Shown here: positions 18,501 through 26,617 of the stretch, one piece after another
How positions within the stretch are numbered: the stretch's first letter is position 1
Layout of the letters: each line of letters opens with the position of its first letter
From: Orenia marismortui DSM 5156
GTDB taxonomy: Bacteria; Bacillota; Halanaerobiia; Halobacteroidales; Halobacteroidaceae
NCBI RefSeq assembly: GCF_000379025.1
Contig: NZ_KB900617.1
Location: 1,100,024 to 1,164,023 of the forward strand
Reading direction: 5' to 3'
DNA length: 64,000 bases
Notes under the pieces: model-generated
Told to the model about the DNA's origin: nothing
What the model saw: the letters and a program-made list of their open reading frames with translations, nothing else
Databases searched by the model: none
Position numbers and translations under genes: made by a program

Positions 18501-19804
18501 TTAATAGATGAAACATTAACTCCATTGACCTTAGTAGAAAAAATATAATTAATTCCATCATCAAAAGTAATTGTTCCACTACCACTAACAATACCTTGTC
18601 CATATCCCAAACTTAACTTTTCTAGATTAATTACCTTATCCTTATAATAAAAATCACTATCTAAATTATTTATATCAATACCTGATATATGTCCTTCTCC
18701 CATTGAAAGTTGGCCTGTTATATTAGGGTTATTAACTGTACCTTTGATAGTACCATTAACCTCAGCATAGCCTTCAGCCTCTAACTCATCATCTGCAAAT
18801 AATTCTTTAATTTTCTCCATAGAAAACTTCTTAATACCATATTCTAAGTTGAGTTGTGAATTATTCCAATTAAAGATCTCCCCTTTAACTATTATGGGTA
18901 AATCCTTATATTTTGCAGAAAGTTGATTAATTTTTATCCCATACCTATTAATACCCAAATTGCCTTTAACATCTTTTATCTCAGTCTTATCTTTATTGAT
19001 GCTGCCATTATTTAGAATAATAGCAATAGAGTAATCGGGATCTTTAGCAAAATCCCCTTCAAACTTAGCAACTCCGTTCAAATCACCTACCAAACTGATT
19101 CCATCTAATTTTGAATAATTTAGTTTCTTTTTTAACTCACCTAAATTAACTTTATCAAAAAGAACCTGTCCTTTATAACTATCATCTTTAATTGTTCCCT
19201 TTAATTCTAATTCTTCATCTGATAGAGATGATAATTTAGTTTTGAAATCAAAGAGAAAAGAGTCTCCTAAGATAAACTTACCATTAATATTTATAAGCTC
19301 TTCTTTTAATTTAGCCGTCTTGTAATTTAATTTACCGTCTTCTATATAAATAGGAAAATTAATATTATAACTAGAATTATTTTCTTTTTGGCTTCCCTTA
19401 TTAATTAAAAAGGAATAATTCCAATCTTCTTTTTGCTGAATTAATATCTTAGGATTTTTAATAGTTATCCTTTCAATACTATCTAAAGGGTTAAAGGCTT
19501 TTAAAATTAGATTGATAACATTATAACTAATTTCAACTTTTTTAGTTTCTAATAACTTATTAGAATAACTATCCTTAATAGATACATCGCTAATAACTAC
19601 TTTATTAAGTCCTTTAACTGCAATATTATCTACTTTTATCTTTGTATTCAACTCTTCTTCTAGACTTGCAATAATCTTATACTTAGCTTTTTCTAATAAC
19701 GATTCGTTGTTTAAATACAGTAAATATAAAGATAAAGAAAATATAACTACTAATCCTATAAATATAATCTTTACTTTTTTAGACTGTAAAACTTTTAATA
19801 TCAT
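15587..19804 (-). CDS. tamB: TamB-family translocation and assembly protein
   Basis: A very long AsmA/TamB-type bridge protein (1405 residues). It has an N-terminal membrane anchor (about 10-30) and a body of repeated beta strands forming an extended groove thought in this family to carry phospholipids between the membranes. It ends with the TamB domain (DUF490), seen in FMKYSLIPNLKIKATTQI and SKPELTEDEIITLLTHQG. It is followed 57 bases later by bamA, a pairing common where TamA is absent, so BamA may act as its outer-membrane partner. That partnership is an inference. Confidence 0.9.
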   Translation of the reverse strand: MILKVLQSKKVKIIFIGLVVIFSLSLYLLYLNNESLLEKAKYKIIASLEEELNTKIKVDNIAVKGLNKVVISDVSIKDSYSNKLLETKKVEISYNVINLILKAFNPLDSIERITIKNPKILIQQKEDWNYSFLINKGSQKENNSSYNINFPIYIEDGKLNYKTAKLKEELININGKFILGDSFLFDFKTKLSSLSDEELELKGTIKDDSYKGQVLFDKVNLGELKKKLNYSKLDGISLVGDLNGVAKFEGDFAKDPDYSIAIILNNGSINKDKTEIKDVKGNLGINRYGIKINQLSAKYKDLPIIVKGEIFNWNNSQLNLEYGIKKFSMEKIKELFADDELEAEGYAEVNGTIKGTVNNPNITGQLSMGEGHISGIDINNLDSDFYYKDKVINLEKLSLGYGQGIVSGSGTITFDDGINYIFSTKVNGVNVSSINSFFDDNIETMGSLSGNAMISGIGIDKNKLNILGNISVKDGSIKDYNFNNLESNFWLTDGKLSLNNLEVTRPDSTANLAGVVSLNGELNLSVQADNIILKDLKEIHGLDSLKGALSVDGEIKGNLNNPIVKGQFNLADLRYKEINLDEAFGKINLIDNILYLEDIALPSLSSNLSGNINFQSNLSKIVLDTDTIKADKLLGSLNIDLPISGIVKGRTIITSIYPRLSLEGNLILNGGTIFEQNFDQADLNFAYQDGDFIINNSKIKYNNDILVADGSYSNKRVEVDFISNDLTLSNINYYNFNSLGIVGSAKVEGRVYGPISKLKVAGKLNSDNIKVNANSIGNLSAKINYKEDNLYLTDLILEDEDNYYKIDGSLNLKDKLINSLLVNVKEGNLSYINQFLPLNLDLPYGVVGQVRANGTFSRPILNLDLHVSNDQGIGYLDLKGDYDTKGIVDLDLLAKEFNFTPINNLELLPYNLGGKINLTGKATGNINSLNLDSNIKIIDGMLDEFNYEELTGELKLSDGRKVVIDQLLRVKGNNIVKAKGKVPLIPEEGFDLNVELVEGNLSLLPLVLDDIESASGKGKANIHVGGSLKKPILTGKAEIISGNISYPKLLDRDIKNLSGKINLTNKEISLGNVKGDYGEGDFSLEGSINLEGFRPKDYNLEFIGNDIFFEHGFWKGYNDAEIEIKGPFNEPLIKGQLLVRDTNLDLSFDWPMSDKKGDSLISPKFDIEIIPGKNVRIGNNNIDILIQTGVLNLRSGEQGIELTGQLDSGNGQVNYYNTEFELETGTANFMKYSLIPNLKIKATTQIDDTTIYLNLDGLATQMDFNLSSKPELTEDEIITLLTHQGSIKNFLEKDYQGALVSEVWRLIDEELQIELISKVEESFEKSLNLDQFRIKSILSGEPRIELNKFITDNLMLKYKQTFGIEEEQTYGFEYHFSEGFDKLRFDGYYNNKGEYKLGLETTIPF

Positions 19805-19918
19805 TACAATTTATCCTCCAGTCTAATCTACAAACTAATTTAATAATATTATATTTTAATAATCCTTGCAATAGTTATTAACAGTTATTTCTTGATAATT
19901 TTAATATTTATTGACATA

Positions 19919-19947
19919 AAAATCCCCTCTACCATTAGAGGGGATTA
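19919..19947 (-). terminator. Terminator after S55 peptidase-like gene
   Basis: The GC-rich stem AATCCCCTCT / AGAGGGGATT has a short loop and is followed by TTTTTA on the minus strand. It separates the gene from tamB. Confidence 0.85.
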
Positions 19948-19951
19948 ATAT

Positions 19952-21793
19952 TTACTCTTCTATTTTAACTTTAATCTCTTCCATTAAGGAGCCTTCCAAA
20001 ACATAATTAGTATCTACTACTTCTTCATCCAAGTCATTAAAAATCTCTTTTTTTGGCTCTCTACTATCTTTATCTTCTCTTACTTTTTTCTTCTCTTCCT
20101 TATCTTTCTTGCTTTCATGCTCTTTATTTACTTCTTTAATATTATTATCTACATCAGCTGAAGGAGTATAAGTTGGTCTTAATTCCACTACTAACTGATT
20201 ATTCTTCTTTTGACTTTGATAAACCTCTATAAGTTCCTCTAAAGTTTTAATATTGTTCGCTTTAGACTTCTTTTCTTCTTCTTGAGGGGCCATTTGGTTT
20301 AAATTAGCCTCTTGACCACTAAAAACATGGACTTCTAAGTTAGTACTTTCTGTATCCTCTGGTATCTTAAATTTAACCTTCTTAGTTATCAATTCATTCC
20401 GATAAGGTCTTAAAGTAATTTCAGCCTCTACTTCTTCTCCAGGAGCAGCTTCTTTTTTATTCAATTTAATTTCCTCAATTAAAGCTACCTTAGCATCCTT
20501 TTCAATTTCAATATTAAATTTAATATTAGCTAATTCTACTTTATTAAAAGGATTATGCAAAATCAAACTTAGCCCTTGTAGAAAATCAGCTAATGATGAG
20601 GCAGCTATATCATTAGGACTATAATAAAGGTTTTCCACCTTAACAATATCAGTTGGCACCTTATTTCCCATGATTTCTATACTTACTTTCGAAGTACCCT
20701 CTCCTGTACGATCAATTGTACTATCAATTGCTTGTAATACTGCCGAAGAAGCTAACCCTTCTATTAATTCTTCATTTTGTATAATTTGTAAGTTATAAGT
20801 CTTACTCCTATCCAAATCATTATCAGTCACATTAATCTCTAAAGGAACTACATTTGGAAATTCACCTATTTTACCAGCGATTCCAGCAGTTCTATCTTGA
20901 TTAATAACTCCTTTTAATTTACCTGGTGATCCAATTTTAAAAGGCATCTTTATACTTGTAATCATTTGGTGAATATAGGCTGAAGATAGAAGATAATTAC
21001 TATTTCCTTTGGCTAAAAACGGATGACCAAAGGCTAAAATTTTATTTCCTTCCCGATAAGTTAAAGTACCAATAGCTGAAACATTAATATCTCCTCTAAC
21101 TAGCTGTGCTGCTACTGCACTACCAGGCTTTAATTCTGTATCACCATCTAGATAAGCTAAGGATCCTCCATTAACAGGAGTAATATTATAATCTTTGAAA
21201 GTTTCAACTAACCTCTCTTTAGCTCTTCCGTTTAAACCACTGACTGTTAAAGGTGTCGATACTGGTCTAGCTATTAAAGCATCTGAACCTTTGACCTTTT
21301 TATTATTACTAGAAAAATATATTTTATTATAAGTTTTATTTCCTATTTTTATTGGGCTATTTAAATTAATTGTCTTATTATCATCTTTATTATGCTTAGT
21401 TAATGAAAAGATATCAATCATACTCTGAATTGGAGTTACCATACCAATCTTATGGTCTGCTAATTGCCATCCATAACCTATAGCTCCAATTAACTTTCCA
21501 TCAATATAAATAGGACTACCACTCATTCCTGATGCAATTCCACCAGTTCTCTTAATAACATCTCCACTTGTCTTTACCAAAATTAAATCTTGACCTGGCT
21601 GTTGGTCTTTTAGAATACTTATAACCTCAACGTTAAAATCTTCAATTTCAGTTCCCCTTAAAACTGTCTTACCTACTCCTTTCATTCCAGGTCTAATATC
21701 TGATAATGGCATGATTTCTGTTTTTGCTACAGCTATATTAGATAATGTAATAAATAGTACCAATATAGCCATTACCTTTAAGGTTGTTCGCAA
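19952..21793 (-). CDS. SpoIVB-type (S55) peptidase domain protein
   Basis: An exported protein of 613 residues: signal peptide (about 1-23), S55-like region about 25-270, beta-rich region to about 500, then a Lys/Glu-rich low-complexity stretch and an acidic end. The nucleophile motif SGMSGSPIY puts the candidate serine at 91. A candidate histidine lies downstream in KILAFGHPF (near 260), the reverse of the order in Bacillus SpoIVB as I know it. No PDZ domain is evident. The gene lies between flgJ and tamB, away from any spoIVB partner, so a role in envelope or flagellar processing is as likely as sporulation. The start appears to be TTG. Confidence 0.75.
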   Translation of the reverse strand: MRTTLKVMAILVLFITLSNIAVAKTEIMPLSDIRPGMKGVGKTVLRGTEIEDFNVEVISILKDQQPGQDLILVKTSGDVIKRTGGIASGMSGSPIYIDGKLIGAIGYGWQLADHKIGMVTPIQSMIDIFSLTKHNKDDNKTINLNSPIKIGNKTYNKIYFSSNNKKVKGSDALIARPVSTPLTVSGLNGRAKERLVETFKDYNITPVNGGSLAYLDGDTELKPGSAVAAQLVRGDINVSAIGTLTYREGNKILAFGHPFLAKGNSNYLLSSAYIHQMITSIKMPFKIGSPGKLKGVINQDRTAGIAGKIGEFPNVVPLEINVTDNDLDRSKTYNLQIIQNEELIEGLASSAVLQAIDSTIDRTGEGTSKVSIEIMGNKVPTDIVKVENLYYSPNDIAASSLADFLQGLSLILHNPFNKVELANIKFNIEIEKDAKVALIEEIKLNKKEAAPGEEVEAEITLRPYRNELITKKVKFKIPEDTESTNLEVHVFSGQEANLNQMAPQEEEKKSKANNIKTLEELIEVYQSQKKNNQLVVELRPTYTPSADVDNNIKEVNKEHESKKDKEEKKKVREDKDSREPKKEIFNDLDEEVVDTNYVLEGSLMEEIKVKIEE

Positions 21794-21871
21794 TAAAATC
21801 CCATCCCTTCTTATTAAAACCAGTAACTTATTATCTATTTTTACCTGTATTATTATAATTATAAATATTAA

Positions 21872-22222
21872 TTATAATTTATTACTTAATTGTTGATAAA
21901 CTAACTTTGCTAACCCCAATTCATTTCTCTTAGAAGCTGATTCTGCTACCTTGTTATAATACATATCCTCAAAAATTTCACGGCTTAAACCACTATCTAA
22001 GAGATCAGACTTGACTACTGACTTTCTCATCTGCTTAAACATCATATTTAAAAAAACAGATTCAAGCTGTTTACTTACCGCTTTTAGTTCTTGATCTTCT
22101 GCACTATTATCTTTATTATTAACCTGTTTAGATAGATAATCTTTAAATTTTTGTTCTGACTTTTTTAGATCTGACTGACTTGTTGCTAATTTATTTAAGG
22201 ATAAATCAAAATTTATTTTCAT
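21872..22222 (-). CDS. flgJ: Flagellar rod-binding protein, FlgJ N-terminal type
   Basis: A short protein equal to the N-terminal rod-capping domain of FlgJ, without the muramidase domain found in enteric FlgJ. The typical core LESVFLNMMFKQMRKSVVKS and EIFEDMYYNKVAESASKR is present. In this family the domain caps the growing rod in the periplasm. It is the last gene of flgF-G-A-H-I-J and starts a few bases after flgI. The ATG at 22222 is preferred over the GTG at 22231. Confidence 0.85.
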   Translation of the reverse strand: MKINFDLSLNKLATSQSDLKKSEQKFKDYLSKQVNNKDNSAEDQELKAVSKQLESVFLNMMFKQMRKSVVKSDLLDSGLSREIFEDMYYNKVAESASKRNELGLAKLVYQQLSNKL

Positions 22223-22236
22223 TTCAATCACAACCT

Positions 22237-23391
22237 TTACATAATTTCTAATTTAGCATGTAAAGCTCCAGATTCTTTTACAGCTTGTAAAATAGCAATA
22301 ATATCTCTTGGTGTGGCTCCAACAGCATTTAAAGCTTTAACTACATCAAAAATACTAGATCCTTTAGGTAATACCATCAATCTACTATCTTCTTCTGTAA
22401 CATCAACATTGGTATCTTCAGTTACTGCTGTCTCTCCTTCAGCAAGAGGATTTGGTTGTGAAACATTCTCTTGGGTTGAAATAGTAACTGTTAAATTTCC
22501 ATGAGCAACTGAAACCTTTGATAAACGAACATTATGTCCCATTACAATTGTTCCTGTTCTTTCATTAATGATTACTTTTGCTTCAGTATCAGGACGAACT
22601 GATAGTTGACCGATTCTAGAAACAAATTTAACAACTTTCTCTTTATAATATTTAGGCACTTTAATATCTATTTGACCAGCATCAACTGCTTCAGCATAGT
22701 AAGAACCTTGAGGTGTATAACCAAAATTACCATTGATGACATCAGCTATTCGTTGAGCTGTAGAAAAATTAGGATTAGATAAAAGCAATCTAATATATCC
22801 ATTATCTGAGAAAGCAGTAGGAAGATCTTTTTCAATTAATGCTCCATTAGGAACTCGACCTACTGTAGTATGATTTTGTCTAACCTGATTCCCACCTTGT
22901 CCTCCATTAAAACCACCAATTGATACAGGGCCTTGAGCTACTGCATAAACTTCATTACCTAGTGGACCTTGTAAAGGAGTCATCAAAAGTGTTCCTCCTT
23001 GCAAGCTATCAGCATCACCTATAGTAGATAGAGTAACATCAATTTTACTTCCTGAATGAGCAAAAGGAGGAAGCTTAGCAGTTACCATAACAGCCGCTAC
23101 ATTATCAACACTCATTTGATCAGAAGTAACTTTGATCCCAAAACGATTTAACATATTTGCTACAGATTGCACTGTGAATTGGTTGCTTTTACCATCACCT
23201 GTCCCATTTAATCCTACTACTAATCCATATCCTATCAGCTGATTATCTCTAACACCTTTTATTCGAGTTATATCTTTGACTCTAACCAAGGGATCATTTA
23301 TTCCTTCCTGATTAGGTGTTAAAGCCAGAACTGAACTACTAATGATTAACAACATCAACAAAAGTAAAAGATTTATCTTTAGTATCTGCAT
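22237..23391 (-). CDS. flgI: Flagellar P-ring protein FlgI
   Basis: Forms the peptidoglycan ring around the flagellar rod. After a signal peptide (about 1-24), the protein shows the family hallmarks VRVKDITRIKGVRDNQLIGY, GLVVGLNGTGDGKSN and MLNRFG, with the C-terminal motif ALNAVGATPRDIIAILQA. The ATG at 23391 has GAGGGG at good distance; a start at 23418 would cover this site and overlap flgH. P-rings occur only in bacteria with an outer membrane, which supports a diderm envelope. Confidence 0.95.
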   Translation of the reverse strand: MQILKINLLLLLMLLIISSSVLALTPNQEGINDPLVRVKDITRIKGVRDNQLIGYGLVVGLNGTGDGKSNQFTVQSVANMLNRFGIKVTSDQMSVDNVAAVMVTAKLPPFAHSGSKIDVTLSTIGDADSLQGGTLLMTPLQGPLGNEVYAVAQGPVSIGGFNGGQGGNQVRQNHTTVGRVPNGALIEKDLPTAFSDNGYIRLLLSNPNFSTAQRIADVINGNFGYTPQGSYYAEAVDAGQIDIKVPKYYKEKVVKFVSRIGQLSVRPDTEAKVIINERTGTIVMGHNVRLSKVSVAHGNLTVTISTQENVSQPNPLAEGETAVTEDTNVDVTEEDSRLMVLPKGSSIFDVVKALNAVGATPRDIIAILQAVKESGALHAKLEIM

Positions 23392-23405
23392 CTTATCCCC
23401 TCTTC

Positions 23406-23990
23406 CTAGAATAACCAATTAAGTATCCGACTAATAATCCCTGGTTTCTGCTTATCACCAACTGATCCCTCTCCATGATAATTAATTTTTACATTAGCAA
23501 CATAGGTTGAATCAACTGTATTTTCAGCAGTTATATCTTCAGGTCTAATTACTCCAGTAAGATTAACTCTTTGCTGTTCATCATTTACAGTAATTTCTTT
23601 ATTTCCTTGAATTTTAAAATTACCATTTTCTAAAATATCAACAATCTCTACTGTCACCTTACTAGATAGATTACCACTTCTACTTGTTACTCCTGTAGCA
23701 CTATTATTATCACTTTCATTAACTCCAAAGGCCTTAATAAAATCTAAAATACCACTTCCAGCCCCTACACTCACTTGACTACTTTGGGATGCATCAGTAC
23801 TAGCCTGCTGACTAGCACTAGTGGTCTCCTCAATAATTATAGTTATTAAATCACCAATCTGATGAGCACTTCTATCAGAATATATAGACTTAGAATTATT
23901 CCATAAGGATGCAGACTGAACATTCGTACTTATCATAAATAACGCCAAGAAAAAAAGTAATGTATATCTTAAAAATAATCTCTGATTCAT
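23406..23990 (-). CDS. flgH: Flagellar L-ring protein FlgH
   Basis: Forms the ring in the outer membrane. The 194 residues carry a signal peptide (1-26, SASLW), the family core SIYSDRSAHQIGDLITIIIEE, and the C-terminal GNFKIQGNKEITVNDEQQ. The mature N-terminus is not a lipoprotein cysteine, unlike E. coli FlgH. It lies between flgA and flgI, matching their shared assembly. Its presence needs an LPS-type outer membrane. Confidence 0.94.
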   Translation of the reverse strand: MNQRLFLRYTLLFFLALFMISTNVQSASLWNNSKSIYSDRSAHQIGDLITIIIEETTSASQQASTDASQSSQVSVGAGSGILDFIKAFGVNESDNNSATGVTSRSGNLSSKVTVEIVDILENGNFKIQGNKEITVNDEQQRVNLTGVIRPEDITAENTVDSTYVANVKINYHGEGSVGDKQKPGIISRILNWLF

Positions 23991-24006
23991 CCTTACTTTA
24001 CCTCCC

Positions 24007-24975
24007 TTAATGAATTAAAACCTTAACCTTATTCTTAGCTATAATTTCAGCTGTAATAATCTTCTTGCTATGCATATTTTGAACTTTAATCCTTTCACCT
24101 AGGCGGCCACTTTGTCTCGCTTTACCTAGAGTTACAACTTCAACTCCACCGATTCTAGCAATAATCTGTACTTCTTCCCACCTTTCAACTAATGGTGGAA
24201 ATTCAACCATTCTACTTAATAAAGGTCTTCCTGCTCCCAAGGAGATCTTCATTATCTTAGCATCTAAATTAGTATTTGTACTTATATATTGGCTGTTAGG
24301 TGTATCTACTAATATCTCTTCTATTCTAAAGTCATCTCGACTAATAAGCTGTCCTCGTTCAAGATTTTTTTTAGCTACCAAAACTTCCTGTAAGACCTGA
24401 ACTTTATACTGAAGATATATCCTCTTATAAAGTTTATCATTAACTATTAACTTTATAGGCATAGTTATAGTACCTATTAAGTCCCCTTGATAAAAATCTC
24501 CTACTTCTAACTTCAAATTACCATGAGGAACCATTAGTTTTTGAGGTGGATTTATAACTTCCACCTCAAGCTTTTCCTTACTATATGATCCTGAACTATA
24601 TATATAATCTTTACCTACATCAATCAATCTATTAATAGATACTCTTTTATAATCAGCAATTACTGTAAATTGATAGGGAATATCCAAGCGTACCTTAGAT
24701 AAATTATAACCTCGATTTTTTAAAGCATAAATCACTTCTTCTCGATAAATAACCCTCTTATAGCCAGGCAAAGGAGCTTGACCTAAAGAAATTGAACTAA
24801 CATTCTCTTTAAATTCATCTTCACCACTTATGTAAGCTATTTCACTTAACTTTATATTCATACTCCTAACCTTTACTTTATAAGGAATACTAATACTAAA
24901 GCTATTAGCTAAAGCCCCGGCAGTTATAAGAATGATTAGCAGAAGCAAACTAATAATAACTGACTTATTTTTCAT
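24007..24975 (-). CDS. flgA: Flagellar P-ring chaperone FlgA
   Basis: Helps polymerise FlgI in the periplasm. It has 322 residues with an N-terminal signal (about 5-24) and a C-terminal SAF domain (about 190-320). The SAF domain shows VLVAKKNLERGQLISRDDF, GRPLLSRMV and a closing LGERIKVQNMHSKKIITAEI, all typical of FlgA. It is longer than average because of the N-terminal beta domain. It lies ten bases from flgG. Confidence 0.9.
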   Translation of the reverse strand: MKNKSVIISLLLLIILITAGALANSFSISIPYKVKVRSMNIKLSEIAYISGEDEFKENVSSISLGQAPLPGYKRVIYREEVIYALKNRGYNLSKVRLDIPYQFTVIADYKRVSINRLIDVGKDYIYSSGSYSKEKLEVEVINPPQKLMVPHGNLKLEVGDFYQGDLIGTITMPIKLIVNDKLYKRIYLQYKVQVLQEVLVAKKNLERGQLISRDDFRIEEILVDTPNSQYISTNTNLDAKIMKISLGAGRPLLSRMVEFPPLVERWEEVQIIARIGGVEVVTLGKARQSGRLGERIKVQNMHSKKIITAEIIAKNKVKVLIH

Positions 24976-24984
24976 TTTAAACCC

Positions 24985-25773
24985 CTATCTTCTTAGTGAA
25001 TTTGCTTGTTGTAACATCTCATCAGAAGCTTTAATTGCTTTAGAATTGATTTCATAAGCTCGTTGTGCTGAAATCATATCTACCATCTCTTCTACTACTT
25101 TAACATTTGAAGTTTCTAAATAACTTTGAGCAATAGATCCATATCCTTCTTGAGCTGGCAAGCCATACATAGGTTGTCCAGAAGCAGCTGTACTCTTAAA
25201 TATATTTTGTCCTATACTCTCAAGTCCAGCAGGATTTGCAAAAGAAGTTAACTCAATCTGCCCAGCCTCTTGAAAATCATCATTTCCTGGTTCTTTATAA
25301 TATACTGATCCTTCTTGATTAATAGTTATATCGGATGCATTAGCTGGGATAGTAATAGGTGGTTGTAATAAGTATCCATCTGAAGTTACCAATTGACCAC
25401 TACTATCTAATTTAAAAGACCCATCTCTAGTATAACCACTTGTCCCATCAGGTAATAACACTTGGAAGAATCCATTACCTTCAATTGCCATATCTAAAGG
25501 ATTCTCTGTGCTTTTTAAACTTGATCCGCCAAATAATTTTTGGGTAGCAGCAGGGCGCACTCCAAGCCCAACTTCTATTCCTGTAGGAATCTGTGATCCT
25601 TGATTATTAGGTGCTCCTGCACTCTTTAAAGTTTGATACATTAAATCTTGGAAACTTACACGGCTCTTTTTAAAACCAGTAGTATTAACATTAGATAGAT
25701 TATTAGAGATAACATCCATATTAAGTTGTTGAGCTCTCATACCAGTTGCAGCACTCCATAGCGATCTAATCAT
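24985..25773 (-). CDS. flgG: Flagellar distal rod protein FlgG
   Basis: Builds the distal rod. The 262-residue length is typical. The N-terminal [20 protein letters not shown], the [13 protein letters not shown] motif and the C-terminal [20 protein letters not shown] are those of FlgG (flhP in Bacillus). It follows the related rod gene flgF with a 20-base gap. Confidence 0.95.
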   Translation of the reverse strand: MIRSLWSAATGMRAQQLNMDVISNNLSNVNTTGFKKSRVSFQDLMYQTLKSAGAPNNQGSQIPTGIEVGLGVRPAATQKLFGGSSLKSTENPLDMAIEGNGFFQVLLPDGTSGYTRDGSFKLDSSGQLVTSDGYLLQPPITIPANASDITINQEGSVYYKEPGNDDFQEAGQIELTSFANPAGLESIGQNIFKSTAASGQPMYGLPAQEGYGSIAQSYLETSNVKVVEEMVDMISAQRAYEINSKAIKASDEMLQQANSLRR

Positions 25774-25792
25774 TTATCTCACTCCTCTTTAA

Positions 25793-26533
25793 TTAAACTT
25801 TACCAACTTCATTAACTGCTTTACCTAAAGTCTCATTATTTGCTTTCAAAACTTTCTGATCTGCTTCATATATACGAGTATTATCAATCATTTTTGCCAT
25901 CTCTTGAATAGGATTAACATTTGAATTTTCCAAAAATCCTTGTACTATTTGACCAGTTGCATTAAAAATATTTCCAGACTCTGGTCCTCTTTTAAATAAT
26001 GCACTACCTTCTCTAATTAATCCTGATTTATTAGAAAAGCTTGAAATTTGAATTTTATCTATAACTCTATCATTAACAATTAATTGATTACCATCTATAT
26101 GAATCTCACCTTTATCTGGTATTTGTATTATACCACTTTCTCCTCTAACTAAGTAACCATCTTGAGTCACAACTTGCCTTTGATTATTAATTGTAAAGTT
26201 TCCGTTTCGGGTATATCTAACACCTTGAGGAGTTTGAATAGTAAAGAAACCTTCACCTTTAATTGCTAAATCTAAAGTATTATTTGTTTCTTTAAAAGCC
26301 CCTGCACTAAAATCATTAGACATTCTATCTATTCCTACCCCACTACCAATTTTACCAATAGTCTTTACATTGTGATTGATCTTATTAAGTAGTTTGTTGG
26401 CAAATGACTTTTCTATAGTTAATTGCTTTTTATAACCTGTTGTATTAATATTAGCTAAATTATTGGAAATAGTATTATTTTTTAATAAAGCATTCTCCAT
26501 CCCAGCAGCAGATGTATACAAACCTCTTATCAT
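25793..26533 (-). CDS. flgF: Flagellar rod protein FlgF (FlhO-like)
   Basis: Proximal rod protein, paralogue of FlgG. It has MIRGLYTSAAGMENALLKNN, NNLANINTTGYKKQ and the C-terminal GFLENSNVNPIQEMAKMIDN. The ATG at 26533 is chosen because AAAGGAGGT lies at the correct distance; the upstream ATG at 26551 would include it. It is the first gene of the flagellar operon and starts about 85 bases after the end of the intron. Confidence 0.93.
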   Translation of the reverse strand: MIRGLYTSAAGMENALLKNNTISNNLANINTTGYKKQLTIEKSFANKLLNKINHNVKTIGKIGSGVGIDRMSNDFSAGAFKETNNTLDLAIKGEGFFTIQTPQGVRYTRNGNFTINNQRQVVTQDGYLVRGESGIIQIPDKGEIHIDGNQLIVNDRVIDKIQISSFSNKSGLIREGSALFKRGPESGNIFNATGQIVQGFLENSNVNPIQEMAKMIDNTRIYEADQKVLKANNETLGKAVNEVGKV

Positions 26534-26617
26534 ATTAATACCTCCTTTCATAAAGAATAAGCTTATTTATTGAATTATACATTAATACTAAAAATCCTTT
26601 ATATAAATTTAACAAAA

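Noticed and set aside
13761-19804. Autotransporter-like two-partner secretion pair instead of bamA and tamB
   Set aside because: The 589-residue protein has three POTRA domains and the VRGY loop of BamA, and the large protein ends with a TamB domain rather than a haemagglutinin repeat.
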